Both the position numbers and the translations under genes were made by a program. A stretch of 64,000 bases of DNA from an uncultured Pseudomonadales bacterium (GTDB taxonomy: Bacteria > Pseudomonadota > Gammaproteobacteria > Pseudomonadales > Pseudohongiellaceae): the NCBI GenBank assembly GCA_905478195.1, contig CAJQHM010000037.1:1-64000 (forward strand). The letters are read 5' to 3'. Of the stretch, positions 25,496 to 35,384 are shown in pieces; within the stretch, counting starts at the first letter, position 1; every line of letters begins with the position of its first letter. Under the pieces are notes generated by a model. It searched no databases and was not told the origin of the DNA. It saw only the letters and a list, made by a program, of their open reading frames with translations.

Positions 25496-28021
25496 CTAAT
25501 TGAGTTTGCTGCGATAGACCTGACGTGCCTGTTCAAATTGCCCGAACACATGTGCCTTCTCCGACTCAGAGCGCCAACCTGGCCAGGCATCGGCAAGCTC
25601 CTGCAGCTTGTCGATCCAGCGAATTGCATAGTCAACCGATTGTGGATTACGAATCGGCTCGTCGCCTACCTGAAACCAGATCGGATTGGTAAATGCTTGA
25701 GCATAGCCTACATCCAGAGGAAATCGCTTATCCGAGTCACCCTCCGTGCGCAGATGGCACCAACCACTGCGCTCTATAGAATGCTCGAAGTCGATATTCA
25801 GACTATTGTCACTTCTTCGCAGCGGAAATGTTTGCACTAACTCACCATTGCAAACCAGCGCAATCTCTTCCAGTTCTGTAATAGAGCGCAATTGACCGGT
25901 AATGGTCACCTCACCTCCACCCGGAGGCAATTGAACAGTATCTCCGGGTAGAGACGTACCCACCTGCATCTCCAACAGGGGACCGGAGCTGACAAAGGCT
26001 CGACCACGCTTCAAGCCTGTAAACCAGGCATCCATGTTAAGGCCCAGATTTCCCGTGTAGACATAGGTGCGATAGGAGCCAAGCAGTTTGCTGCGATGCA
26101 GCGAGGATATGGAGTCTTCCCCCCCTGTTGCAGTGACCCGCAGCCCATTGTTCCATACGGCATACAGAGGATAGAAACCCGAGGTCGCAGAGTCTGACCA
26201 CTCCAGAGCATCGGTAGTACCCAGCGCCGCATCGACCATGAAGCCCTTGCCCCCGCCCAGATTGCCGTCCAGCGGGTCTGCCTCCCCCAGATAGGGATGG
26301 ACATAGCCGGTAATTGCTCCCTGAGCCTTCGCCTTGAGAAACATATCAGTATTACTGGGATAGAGACTTTCTACCGCCGTCCCCTCGTAGCCGGTCACGA
26401 AGGGCGAAATCAAGTGCTCACGCATTCCAAACATGAAAACGTGACCATAGAACGGAGGCCGATACTCCTGACCTACTACCACGATCTGATCTTTTTCAGA
26501 GATCGGATGTTGCCCGCCACCCGGCACGAAGAACTGATAGTCGAGGATACGATTGTCTTTGTTTGCCACCTGCTCCAGCACCAGATCCTGGTCCTCGGCG
26601 CGCGACATCATCATTAGGTTTTCCAGGGTGTTGTGCAGGTTGCCACCGTAGTTTGCGTGTACGTGAGTCGAGGCGCTGTACCAACCCTTGGCGCCCATAT
26701 CGGTCATCTGTTGCAACTCGACGGTCAGCTGCGCGACCGCGCCCTCTGCGATATCTACCTCAAGGCTCTGGGGTAGATACTCGAAGCCCTTAACCACATT
26801 CAGCGAGGCCTCACCCACGGGAAGCGTAAGCGTAAACTCACCGGCATTGTGAAAGATCTGATCTCCTCTCGTGCCAGCACGAGCATAGGCATCGTTGGGG
26901 GTATAGAACTTACCGTCAGCTGCCTGTAGATGAATACGATTATGAGTAAGATCACCACCCTCATCGACGACACGCACCTTTAAATAACCCATAGGACGTT
27001 TGAAATGCAACTCGCTCATCGGCACACGAACCAGCTTTCCACCGTAGGTCTCGAGTAACTGCAACTGCGCTAGTCCGCCCTCGTTAGAGATAAACGCTAT
27101 CCACTCACCGTCTGGCGACCAACGCGGATGAAAGGCATCGTGCTCGAAGAACGTCATCTTGTAGGGCTCGCCACCCTGAGTTGGCTGCACATAGAGATTA
27201 TTAAATTGATCGGCCGACCCACTAGTCGATGTGTAGACGAAACGACGCCCGTCTATAGAGACATCTGGCCTGGTGCGATATAAAGTCTGTTCGGCAAGGA
27301 CAGTAGTTGCCTGCAGGATTCCATCTTCTACCGCTGGCACGCGCAGCACATTGCCCGAGCCTAGCGGCACATTCCTGTTCGACACGATCAGCAATTCATT
27401 GCCGCCGGGCAACCAGGCCGGGGTGATATGCATATCACCGCTGCCGAAGTAGAGTCGATTGCTACCGTACTCATTATCGCGACTAACGGCGATCGGCTCG
27501 CCTACCCATTGTCCATCCGAGATCGCCCTAACGTACACATTGAAGTAGCCGCTGGGATTTGTAGACACGTAGGCAACCTTAGAGCCATCGGGCGAGAACA
27601 CCGGGTCGGTATAGACAGCCTGATCGTCGGTCAGACTATGAGACTCACCTGTCTGGATATTCAAAATCTCGAGTTGTATGCGCTGATGATCATAGTCAGC
27701 CGTATAGATAATCCATTGCCCATCCGGCGACCAATCGGGTGAGGAGTGATAAGCCTCGTTATAGGTAAGCTCATAGGCGCCACCGCTATCAGGGTCCACC
27801 TTCCAGATACTCCCCTGCATCGCTACCGCAATCCACTGCCCATCCGGAGACCAGTCCGGCGCCCAGGGTGTGGCACTAGGCGAAGGCGGAAAGTAGAAGT
27901 TATGCATATAGTTTCCACCGCTGCGTGCAGCCGGGTAGAAACGCGCCTGCGCCATTAGCTCCACACTAAGGAAACTCGCGGCGATGAATAGGACTAGAGA
28001 ATAAAGGCGAATCAGTTTCAT
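25496..28021 (-). CDS. Exported TolB-propeller plus PHP-type (CehA/McbA-like) metallohydrolase
   Basis: 841 residues with a signal peptide (LYSLVLFIAASFLSVELMAQ). The N-terminal half has PD40/TolB beta-propeller repeats: PDWSPDGQWIAVAM, PDWSPDGQWIIYTA, PVFSPDGSKVAYVS and PRWSPDGEWIAFIS. The C-terminal half begins GWYSASTHVHANYGGNLHNT, whose HVH is the metal site of PHP-like CehA/McbA hydrolases, and continues with GYVHPYLGE and TATGGEDSIS. CehA and McbA cleave carbamate esters such as carbaryl; the natural substrate here is unknown. It sits inside the glycerol ABC operon between glpQ and glpU, which is not its usual place. Confidence 0.82.
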   Translation of the reverse strand: MKLIRLYSLVLFIAASFLSVELMAQARFYPAARSGGNYMHNFYFPPSPSATPWAPDWSPDGQWIAVAMQGSIWKVDPDSGGAYELTYNEAYHSSPDWSPDGQWIIYTADYDHQRIQLEILNIQTGESHSLTDDQAVYTDPVFSPDGSKVAYVSTNPSGYFNVYVRAISDGQWVGEPIAVSRDNEYGSNRLYFGSGDMHITPAWLPGGNELLIVSNRNVPLGSGNVLRVPAVEDGILQATTVLAEQTLYRTRPDVSIDGRRFVYTSTSGSADQFNNLYVQPTQGGEPYKMTFFEHDAFHPRWSPDGEWIAFISNEGGLAQLQLLETYGGKLVRVPMSELHFKRPMGYLKVRVVDEGGDLTHNRIHLQAADGKFYTPNDAYARAGTRGDQIFHNAGEFTLTLPVGEASLNVVKGFEYLPQSLEVDIAEGAVAQLTVELQQMTDMGAKGWYSASTHVHANYGGNLHNTLENLMMMSRAEDQDLVLEQVANKDNRILDYQFFVPGGGQHPISEKDQIVVVGQEYRPPFYGHVFMFGMREHLISPFVTGYEGTAVESLYPSNTDMFLKAKAQGAITGYVHPYLGEADPLDGNLGGGKGFMVDAALGTTDALEWSDSATSGFYPLYAVWNNGLRVTATGGEDSISSLHRSKLLGSYRTYVYTGNLGLNMDAWFTGLKRGRAFVSSGPLLEMQVGTSLPGDTVQLPPGGGEVTITGQLRSITELEEIALVCNGELVQTFPLRRSDNSLNIDFEHSIERSGWCHLRTEGDSDKRFPLDVGYAQAFTNPIWFQVGDEPIRNPQSVDYAIRWIDKLQELADAWPGWRSESEKAHVFGQFEQARQVYRSKLN

Positions 28022-28176
28022 AGAAATTCGAGCTCCAGGGTGCAGGCTTTAGATTTATAGTTTTTCTTATAGGACCAAGACTATACCAATATTCGTCGAA
28101 TCGCATCAGCCATCGGGGGACATCAGTAGAGGCATCTTTCTGATGCGGCCGTTGGCCTGCGGGGTACTAATCACTC

Positions 28177-28193
28177 ACGAGCCTTCGGCTCGT
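28177..28193. other. Short perfect hairpin between glpQ and the CehA-like gene
   Basis: ACGAGCC and GGCTCGT pair perfectly around TTC, in the 287-base gap between the two genes. No T-run follows on either strand, so it is not an intrinsic terminator. It may stabilise the 3' end of the glp mRNA or be a small repeat unit. Confidence 0.4.
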
Positions 28194-28308
28194 ATGGGGA
28201 GAACACTGTTCAAGAACTGCAAGCATCCCACGGTAATTCCATAGACTGTGTGACTTTTAGGCAAATAGACTTAGAACCCCGGCGCTGTGGGCGAAAAAGA
28301 AAACAGAT

Positions 28309-29130
28309 CTAGACACGACCCAAAGCGAAACCCTTGGCTATATGATTCCGCACAAAATAGATAACTAAAGCACCAGGAATAATAGTAAGAATACCCGCAG
28401 CAGCGAGCACACCCCAATCCAGACCCGAAGCAGATACGGTACGAGTCATAACAGCACTAATAGGTTTCGCGTCGGTAACGGTCAGAGTGCGCGCAATGAG
28501 AAGCTCGACCCAGGAAAACATGAAACAGAAGAATGCGGCAACGCCGATTCCCGGACCGATAAGTGGCGTAAATATCTTCACGAAGAAACGCGGAAACGAA
28601 TAGCCATCGATATAGGCTGTCTCGTCTATCTCTTTCGGCACACCGGACATGAAGCCCTCGAGTATCCAGACTGCCAGTGGCACATTGAACAGGCAGTGTG
28701 CGAGTGCCACGGCGATGTGGGTGTCGATCAGACCGAAGGCTGAGTACAGCTGAAAGAAGGGCAGCACGAAGACTGCAGGTGGCGCCATGCGGTTGGTGAG
28801 CAGCCAGAAGAACAGGTGATTGTCTCCCAAGAACTTATAGCGTGAGAAGGCGTAGGCCGCCGGTAGCGCGACGCTAACGGCGATGACCATGTTCATCGCT
28901 ACGTAGGTAAGCGAATTGATGTAGCCGTTGTACCAGGAGGGATCGGTGAAGATAGTGACGTAGTTGTCCAGCGTGAAATCCTGCGGCCACAGCGTAAACG
29001 TGGACAGAATCTCCTGATTGGTCTTGAAGCTCATGTTCAGCAGCCAATACAGGGGCAACATCAAGAACACTATATAGGCGGTCAAGCCGGTGCGCTTCAC
29101 CTTGAGCATGCTATTAGCAGAGATCGCCAT
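28309..29130 (-). CDS. glpQ: Glycerol ABC transporter permease 2
   Basis: 273 residues with six membrane helices. The binding-protein-dependent permease motif is the EAA loop EGFMSGVPKEIDETAYIDG, followed by IGPGIGVAAFFCFMFSWVEL. It pairs with GlpP as the translocation pore for glycerol. Its start overlaps the glpP stop by one base (TAATG type), so the two are coupled. The name follows the rhizobial glpSTPQV system and is not the glycerophosphodiester phosphodiesterase glpQ. Confidence 0.88.
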   Translation of the reverse strand: MAISANSMLKVKRTGLTAYIVFLMLPLYWLLNMSFKTNQEILSTFTLWPQDFTLDNYVTIFTDPSWYNGYINSLTYVAMNMVIAVSVALPAAYAFSRYKFLGDNHLFFWLLTNRMAPPAVFVLPFFQLYSAFGLIDTHIAVALAHCLFNVPLAVWILEGFMSGVPKEIDETAYIDGYSFPRFFVKIFTPLIGPGIGVAAFFCFMFSWVELLIARTLTVTDAKPISAVMTRTVSASGLDWGVLAAAGILTIIPGALVIYFVRNHIAKGFALGRV

Positions 29131-30026
29131 TATTGCGCACCCCCGCCACTGGACTGCTCGTCATTGTCGTAGCTCGTCATCACCGTGTAGAACACCCAGC
29201 AGATCAACAGGATAATGAGAAAATAAATAAGTGACATGGCCGCAGCAGGACCTAGATCGAACTGGCCCACCGCCATCTGCACGAGGTCGATAGAGAGGAA
29301 GCTCGTGATATTACCCGGCCCTCCCCCTGTCACAACAAATGGCTCGGTATAGATCATGAAGGAATCCATGAAGCGCAGCAGCACCGCGATCAGCAACACA
29401 CGCTTTATCTTTGGCAGCTGAATGAAGCGAAAGACTGCCCAGCGCGAGGCCCCATCGATGCGTGCTGCCTGATAGTAGACTTCGGGTATAGACACCAGCC
29501 CCGAATAACACAGCAGCACAACCAGTGAAGTCCAGTGCCAGACATCCATGAGAATTAGCGTCAGCCAGGCGTCCAGATTATTCTGTGTGTAGTTATAGTC
29601 GATGCCTAGACTGGCGAGACCATGACCCAGCAGGCCTATATCCACTCTTCCAAACACCTGCCATATGGTGCCGACTACGTTCCACGGGATAAGTAGTGGC
29701 AGAGCCATGAGTACGAGGCATACGGACACACCCCAACCGCGTTTTGGCATCGCCAGTGCAATCAATATTCCCAAGGGAATCTCGATGGCGAGAATCAAGC
29801 CTGAAAACACTAATGTTCTTAGTAGAGCATTATGAAATCGCTCCGAGGCGAGCACCTCCTGAAACCATTCTGTGCCAACCCAGAAAAACTCATTGCCGCC
29901 AAAAGTATCCTGCACGGAGTAGTTGACCACGGTCATCAGTGGAATTATCGCACTGATGGCGACCAGGATAAGCACTGGCAATACCATAAACCAGGCCTTG
30001 TTGTTCTGAACTTTTTGGATACTCAC
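29130..30026 (-). CDS. glpP: Glycerol ABC transporter permease 1
   Basis: 298 residues with six membrane helices. The EAA loop reads IPEVYYQAARIDGASRWAVF, the ATPase contact site. A GTG start is used, preceded by GGGAGG. The gene lies 5 bases after glpT and overlaps glpQ by one base. It forms the inner-membrane pore with GlpQ. Confidence 0.88.
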   Translation of the reverse strand: MSIQKVQNNKAWFMVLPVLILVAISAIIPLMTVVNYSVQDTFGGNEFFWVGTEWFQEVLASERFHNALLRTLVFSGLILAIEIPLGILIALAMPKRGWGVSVCLVLMALPLLIPWNVVGTIWQVFGRVDIGLLGHGLASLGIDYNYTQNNLDAWLTLILMDVWHWTSLVVLLCYSGLVSIPEVYYQAARIDGASRWAVFRFIQLPKIKRVLLIAVLLRFMDSFMIYTEPFVVTGGGPGNITSFLSIDLVQMAVGQFDLGPAAAMSLIYFLIILLICWVFYTVMTSYDNDEQSSGGGAQ

Positions 30027-30031
30027 CTAGC

Positions 30032-31096
30032 TCAGCCTCCCTTGCCACTGGCGACTCTATAGTCATCTGCATAGAGATTGACGTGCGCCGAATCGAAGGA
30101 TACATGGGGGTTCTGTGGAATAGTGTCACCATCCTTAACCAGGGTGCTAAGCTCGGTACCCTCTATCTCGCCGCGGACGATAACGTGTCGACCCACGTCT
30201 TCCAGCGCGGTTACGGTGAGTGGCATGCCATCGCCTGCAGACAGTTTAATATGCTCGGGTCGAATGCCCAGCTCGAAGCGTGAAGCGGAGGCATCGACTG
30301 TCTTGCTCAGAGGGAATCTCTTTCCCGCGAATATAGCGTCGCTAGCATCGACCTCGCAGGAGAGGACGTTCATTCCTGGCGAACCAATAAACCTGCCAAC
30401 AAAGGTATGCTCCGGCGTCTCGAAGAGTTGCTGGGGCGTCCCTATCTGCACGACTGCTCCTTCGTACATTACAATCACCTGGTCGGCGAAGGTAAGCGCC
30501 TCTGTCTGATCATGAGTCACATAGATCATGGTGTGTTGAAAACGCTGGTGGATCTTCTTTAACTCTGTGCGCAATTGCCATTTCAGATGCGGATCGATAA
30601 CGGTCAGCGGCTCGTCGAATAGAATCGCCTGTACGTCGGTTCTGACCAGCCCCCGACCTAAGGATATTTTCTGTTTATCGTCCGCGGTCAGCGAGCGCGC
30701 TCTATCATTCGCCCGATCCTGCAGGTCCAGCATCTGCAGTACGTCTGCTACGCGTTTTTCTATCTCATTCTTGGCGATGCCCCTGTTGTGCAGAGGAAAT
30801 GCCAGATTTTCGGCGACTGTCATCGTGTCGTAGACAACCGGAAACTGAAAAACTTGCGCGATATTGCGCTGCTCCGTCGTCAGGTCAGTCACATCGATGT
30901 CGTCGAACAGAACTCTGCCTTCCGATGGTTTGAGCAAGCCGGAAATAATATTTAACAACGTCGTCTTGCCACAGCCGGATGGACCGAGCAAGGCGTAGGC
31001 GCCGCCGTCACTCCAGGTCTGCTGCATGCTACGCAGCGCGTAGTCCGGGGCAGATGGATAACGGTGTGCCAATGATTGCAGTTGGATAGATGCCAT
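30032..31096 (-). CDS. glpT: Glycerol ABC transporter ATP-binding subunit 2, degenerate signature
   Basis: 354 residues. Walker A is LLGPSGCGKTTLLNIISG and Walker B is QAILFDEPL with the switch His in YVTHDQTEAL. The ABC signature, normally LSGGQ, reads LTADDKQKISLGRGLVR, so only one composite ATP site with GlpS can be canonical. The C-terminal TOBE-like region starts near FIGSPGMNVLSCEV. It energises glycerol uptake with GlpS. The name follows rhizobial glpSTPQV and is not the G3P antiporter GlpT. Confidence 0.88.
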   Translation of the reverse strand: MASIQLQSLAHRYPSAPDYALRSMQQTWSDGGAYALLGPSGCGKTTLLNIISGLLKPSEGRVLFDDIDVTDLTTEQRNIAQVFQFPVVYDTMTVAENLAFPLHNRGIAKNEIEKRVADVLQMLDLQDRANDRARSLTADDKQKISLGRGLVRTDVQAILFDEPLTVIDPHLKWQLRTELKKIHQRFQHTMIYVTHDQTEALTFADQVIVMYEGAVVQIGTPQQLFETPEHTFVGRFIGSPGMNVLSCEVDASDAIFAGKRFPLSKTVDASASRFELGIRPEHIKLSAGDGMPLTVTALEDVGRHVIVRGEIEGTELSTLVKDGDTIPQNPHVSFDSAHVNLYADDYRVASGKGG

Positions 31097-31103
31097 TGTG
31101 TGT

Positions 31104-32183
31104 CTAGTTATTTATTTCCGATTGCCATTCGACAAGCACGCCATGGCTGTCGAACAGAAATAGATGCTGTGGTTTTAGATAGAACTTTATCGTGCTCGCT
31201 ACTGCGAAATCCTGTACGTCATGAAGAAGCGCGACCCAGGGACTGTCCTCCATAGAAAAATGCACGAAGGTCTCGGAGCCAGTCAGCTCTGTAACCGATA
31301 CATTTCCTTCGACTTCTATTTCATTACCAGCCTCTTTCTTACGACTAAGATGATGGGGGCGCACTGCCAAGGTGTAGCTTCCGTCGGGTATCTGCTCGAT
31401 CTTAATTCCGAGTGGTTGCCGACTTTTAGCATATATAAATTGGCCCGCCACACACTCCACCTCTACGCTATTCAGCGGCGGATCTGAAAAGATTTTCGCC
31501 GAACGCAGGCCGGTAGGCGTTCGGTACAGATCCAAAGTCGGACCGAACTGTTCGACTCTTCCCTCATGCAGGCAGACTGTATTCCCGCCTAGCACAAGGG
31601 CCTCGGTAGGCTCTGTGGTCGCATAGACAAGCACTGCGCCCATGGCCGCGAATAAAGCCGGAAGCTCGGCACGCAGCTCCTCACGCAGTTTGTAGTCAAG
31701 ATTTGCCAATGGCTCATCGAGCAGCACCAGGTCAGCCTTCTTAACAAGCGCTCGCGCTAATGCGACTCTCTGCTGCTGCCCGCCAGACAGTGTATCCGGC
31801 ATGCGATCCAGCATCTGGGTTAACTGCAGCAGCTCAGCCACCTCCGCCACCTGTATGCCGATCTGATTCTGCTCAACTCTAGCTACTCGCAGTGGCGAGG
31901 CGATATTCTCAAACACCGTTAGCGATGGGTAGTTAATAAACTGCTGATACACCATCGCCACGTTGCGCTTCTGTACCGGCATACCCAACACAGAGACACC
32001 ATCGAATAGCAGCTCTCCGCTATTGGGTTTGTCGAGACCCGCCATGATACGCATCAGCGTGGTCTTCCCCGATAGCGTGGGACCGAGCAAAATATTTAGC
32101 TCGCCGCGCTCCATTAAGAGAGAAACATCATCCAGGAATATCTCGTCTCCCTGATGGAAGCTTATATTACGCAGCTCAAGCAT
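31104..32183 (-). CDS. glpS: Glycerol ABC transporter ATP-binding subunit 1
   Basis: 359 residues. Walker A is LLGPTLSGKTTLMRIMAG, the signature LSGGQQQRVALARAL is intact, and Walker B is LVLLDEPLANLD. The usual switch His is replaced, since the segment reads VYATTEPTEAL (Thr for His). The C-terminal MalK-like TOBE domain follows. GlpS and GlpT therefore carry complementary degenerate sites, the pattern of asymmetric heterodimeric ABC ATPases. It begins 9 bases after glpD, in one operon. Confidence 0.88.
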   Translation of the reverse strand: MLELRNISFHQGDEIFLDDVSLLMERGELNILLGPTLSGKTTLMRIMAGLDKPNSGELLFDGVSVLGMPVQKRNVAMVYQQFINYPSLTVFENIASPLRVARVEQNQIGIQVAEVAELLQLTQMLDRMPDTLSGGQQQRVALARALVKKADLVLLDEPLANLDYKLREELRAELPALFAAMGAVLVYATTEPTEALVLGGNTVCLHEGRVEQFGPTLDLYRTPTGLRSAKIFSDPPLNSVEVECVAGQFIYAKSRQPLGIKIEQIPDGSYTLAVRPHHLSRKKEAGNEIEVEGNVSVTELTGSETFVHFSMEDSPWVALLHDVQDFAVASTIKFYLKPQHLFLFDSHGVLVEWQSEINN

Positions 32184-32192
32184 TCGGTTTTA

Positions 32193-33674
32193 TCATCGCG
32201 AGTAGGCAGACAACGACTGGTTGATATAGTTGGCAAGAGAGTCTCGTTCCGCTTTAGAGAGCTTAAGACCTAACTTGGTTCGCCGCCAAAGAACATCATC
32301 CGCTGTTCTTGCCCATTCCTCTTTGCAAAGATAGTCCACCTCTGCCTGATAGAGATTGTGACCGAACTTAACACCCAGGTCTCCTATGCTTCGCGCGTCA
32401 CCAAGAATATCGAAACTTAGCGTGCCGTAGCTGTTCAACCAGCGCGAAATGAGGTCGGGGCCCAACCAGGAATATTGCAAGACAAGCTTTTGAAACAGAT
32501 GCTCCGGCAAATCGAAGTCACCGCCAGGTAATTTTGCATTTGCAGTCCACGCCGGGCCCATCGTGGGTAAGGCGGTTTTTAATTTGGATAGAACCTCTTC
32601 TGCAAGCACGCGATAGGTAGTTACCTTGCCGCCATAGACCGAGAGCAAAGGATGAGGCTGCGTCTTAAGATCCAGGTTGTAATCGCGAGACACTTTGCTT
32701 GCGTTCTGCTCTTCCTCATCTATAAGTGGTCGGACCCCTGAATAACTGTAGACAACATCGGAGTGTAAGATTGACTTCTTAAAGTAGAGGTTCACGATCG
32801 ACAGCAAGTAGTTTATTTCTTCCTTCGATATCTCGACGTGATCCAAACTTCCTTCATGCTCTTGTTCAGTCGTCCCTATTAATGTGTAATCTTGCAACCA
32901 GGGTATAACAAAAATTACCCTGCCATCGTGATGCTGCAACATGAATGCCTGGGAACCCGTATGCATGCGCGGGACAACAATATGACTACCTTTGACCAGG
33001 CGTATATCATGTTCGGCCTTCTGTTTGCTTAACTGCGCTGACAACGACGCAACCCAGGGACCCGCAGCATTTACTATAGCTCGGCACTCGATCTCGCGGT
33101 CTGTGTTGCGCCTGTGATCATGTAGAGTAACGCACCAACCCGCATCGGTGGCTCGCATGTCCATGCACTCTGTCCGCGTTAGTATCTGCGCTCCTTTGCG
33201 CTGCGCCTGCAGGGCATTGATGACTACCAGGCGGGAATCGTCAACTTGCGCATCCCAATACTCGAAGCCATGGGTAATTGCTGAGTTAAGCGGCCCATCG
33301 GGATCGATCTTAATAGCTTTAGAGCTGAGGAAACGCCTGCGTCTGGCCAGATTGTCATACAGGAACAAGCCAGCCCTAATCATCCACGAGCTACGCGAGT
33401 GAGGTAACTGAGGAATATGGAAAGCGAGGGGCTTAATTATATGTGCTGCAGCGGCAGTAAGCAGTTCTCGTTCCTGCAAAGACTTTCGCACCAAACCAAA
33501 CTCGTAATGCTCGAGATAACGCAAACCGCCGTGAATCAGCTTAGTACTCCAGGAGGATGTTGCCGAGGCAAGGTCGCCCTTCTCACAGAGAACCACATCC
33601 AAACCGCGGCCAGCAGCGTCGGCTGCTATGCCAGCCCCATTAATACCGCCACCGACTATTACCAGATCATGCAT
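32193..33674 (-). CDS. glpD: Aerobic glycerol-3-phosphate dehydrogenase
   Basis: 493 residues, the normal length. The FAD site is LVIVGGGINGAGIAADAAGRG, with SSWSTKLIHGGLRYLEHYEF and GGKVTTYRVLAEEVL. The C-terminal helical domain is present. The enzyme oxidises glycerol-3-phosphate to dihydroxyacetone phosphate at the inner membrane, feeding electrons to quinone. It is the first gene of the operon with glpSTPQ and is divergent from glpK, so import, phosphorylation and oxidation are all encoded here. Confidence 0.95.
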   Translation of the reverse strand: MHDLVIVGGGINGAGIAADAAGRGLDVVLCEKGDLASATSSWSTKLIHGGLRYLEHYEFGLVRKSLQERELLTAAAAHIIKPLAFHIPQLPHSRSSWMIRAGLFLYDNLARRRRFLSSKAIKIDPDGPLNSAITHGFEYWDAQVDDSRLVVINALQAQRKGAQILTRTECMDMRATDAGWCVTLHDHRRNTDREIECRAIVNAAGPWVASLSAQLSKQKAEHDIRLVKGSHIVVPRMHTGSQAFMLQHHDGRVIFVIPWLQDYTLIGTTEQEHEGSLDHVEISKEEINYLLSIVNLYFKKSILHSDVVYSYSGVRPLIDEEEQNASKVSRDYNLDLKTQPHPLLSVYGGKVTTYRVLAEEVLSKLKTALPTMGPAWTANAKLPGGDFDLPEHLFQKLVLQYSWLGPDLISRWLNSYGTLSFDILGDARSIGDLGVKFGHNLYQAEVDYLCKEEWARTADDVLWRRTKLGLKLSKAERDSLANYINQSLSAYSR

Positions 33675-33866
33675 AGATTTAATTGACTCAGCTGCCCTTG
33701 CAAAAAGGCGTTAATCTTGCCCAAGAATTGGGGAGTTAGTGTAACATGGGGAACCCCTATTACTATGCTTCAATCCTCGCGCAGGCCCCAGAAAACGCCT
33801 GTCGCACTTAATTAGAGCAGTAAGGGGAATCAATTTTAGCTTGGTTCATTTTTAGAGATTTCGGCT
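33675..33866. promoter_or_regulatory. Divergent glpD / glpK control region
   Basis: 192 bases between two divergent glycerol operons must hold both promoters. A short inverted element GGGGAACCCC lies at 33748-33757, but its arms are only 4 bp, so I do not claim an operator. No glpR-like gene is in this window. Confidence 0.45.
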
Positions 33867-35384
33867 ATGGAAAATTGCATTCTCGCTATAGATCAGGGCA
33901 CCACGAGTAGTCGCGCCCTGATCTTCGATTCTGAGGGAAACAAACTCTCCGTAGGACAGCAGGAATTTGCTCAGCAATTTCCTAACAATGGCTGGGTAGA
34001 ACACGATGCCATGGAAATTTGGCAATCCACCATCGCCAGTTGTCACAGCGCCATTAAGTCGGCTTCTATTTCCGCTAATCAAATTCGCTGCATCGGAATA
34101 ACCAATCAACGGGAAACCACTATCGTCTGGGACAGGCAGACAGGCCTGCCTATCTACAACGCAATCGTTTGGCAGGATAGAAGAACCAGCGACTTCTGCG
34201 AGGAGTTAAAAGCTCGGCAGCTGGAAGAAACAATACAGCACAAGACCGGCCTTCTCATCGACGCCTACTTCTCTGCCAGCAAGATAAACTGGATTCTTGA
34301 GAATGTGAAGGGCGCAAGACAGCGCGCTGAGAACAGCGAACTCGCCTTCGGCACGGTCGACTGCTTCCTGCTCTGGCATCTGAGCAAGGGGCGCAGCCAT
34401 CGTACAGATGCCACCAATGCGTCCAGAACCCAACTATTCAATATTAAGACGCAGCAGTGGGATGAGGAACTATTGGCGATATTCGATATACCTGCCTCGA
34501 TGCTTCCAAGCGTGGAAGACTGTGCAGCCGATTTTGGCGAATGTGATGCCGAGTTCTTCGGCAAGGCGATTCCGGTAACTGGAATTATCGGAGACCAGCA
34601 GGCAGCCGCCTTTGGCCAGTGCTGCTTCACTAGCGGTATGGCTAAGAGCACCTACGGCACTGGCTGCTTTCTCTTGCTGAATACAGGCGATCACATCGTA
34701 AAATCCGAGAACCGATTGCTTAGCACCGTAGCCTTTCGTTTAGGTGGTAAAGTCAGTTATGCGGTCGAAGGCAGCATCTTCATGGCTGGTGCCACCATGC
34801 AATGGGTGCGCGATGGCCTGCAGCTCATCCAACATGCCAGCGACTCTGAATCATTGGCGGAAAAAGCCAGTGATGATCTGAGCGTCTATCTCGTGCCCGC
34901 ATTTACCGGCCTGGGCGCGCCCTACTGGGATCCGGATGCCAGAGGCGCAATATTTGGGCTAACCAGAGACAGCGGAATTATAGAGGTAGTAACAGCCGCC
35001 CTACTCTCCGTCTGCTACCAGAGCAAAGATTTACTCGTAGCTATCGAGGCGGATGGAGGCCGCGTCGAAAGTCTGCGCGTCGATGGCGGCATGGCTAATA
35101 ATGACTATGTTATGCAGAAATTATCTGACCTGCTCGACGTAGAAGTACTTCGCCCCAAGCTGACAGAGACGACCGCTCTTGGCGCCGCTTACGTCGCAGG
35201 CCTGCAGGCAGGAATCTTTAAATCTCTGGAGGAAATTACTGAGAAGTGGCAATTGCAGCAGTGCTTCGAGCCGCTTAAGGATGCTAGCTGGCGAGAGACA
35301 CAATATAGCGGCTGGCTGGATTCAGTCGCAAGAACGCGAACCAACGCCGCTACAAACGACAACAGAAAGGAAGAAGAAAATTGA
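33867..35384 (+). CDS. glpK: Glycerol kinase
   Basis: 505 residues, the normal length. The FGGY-kinase start [17 protein letters not shown], the substrate segment [36 protein letters not shown] and the ADP site [18 protein letters not shown] are all present. It converts glycerol to glycerol-3-phosphate with ATP in the cytoplasm. The C-terminus is tailed by about 15 polar residues. The stop overlaps the TTG start of the next gene, so it leads a four-gene operon. Confidence 0.95.
   Translation: MENCILAIDQGTTSSRALIFDSEGNKLSVGQQEFAQQFPNNGWVEHDAMEIWQSTIASCHSAIKSASISANQIRCIGITNQRETTIVWDRQTGLPIYNAIVWQDRRTSDFCEELKARQLEETIQHKTGLLIDAYFSASKINWILENVKGARQRAENSELAFGTVDCFLLWHLSKGRSHRTDATNASRTQLFNIKTQQWDEELLAIFDIPASMLPSVEDCAADFGECDAEFFGKAIPVTGIIGDQQAAAFGQCCFTSGMAKSTYGTGCFLLLNTGDHIVKSENRLLSTVAFRLGGKVSYAVEGSIFMAGATMQWVRDGLQLIQHASDSESLAEKASDDLSVYLVPAFTGLGAPYWDPDARGAIFGLTRDSGIIEVVTAALLSVCYQSKDLLVAIEADGGRVESLRVDGGMANNDYVMQKLSDLLDVEVLRPKLTETTALGAAYVAGLQAGIFKSLEEITEKWQLQQCFEPLKDASWRETQYSGWLDSVARTRTNAATNDNRKEEEN

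Noticed and set aside
33748-33757. GGGGAACCCC element between glpD and glpK
   Set aside because: Arms of only 4 bp. It is too short to claim an operator without more copies.
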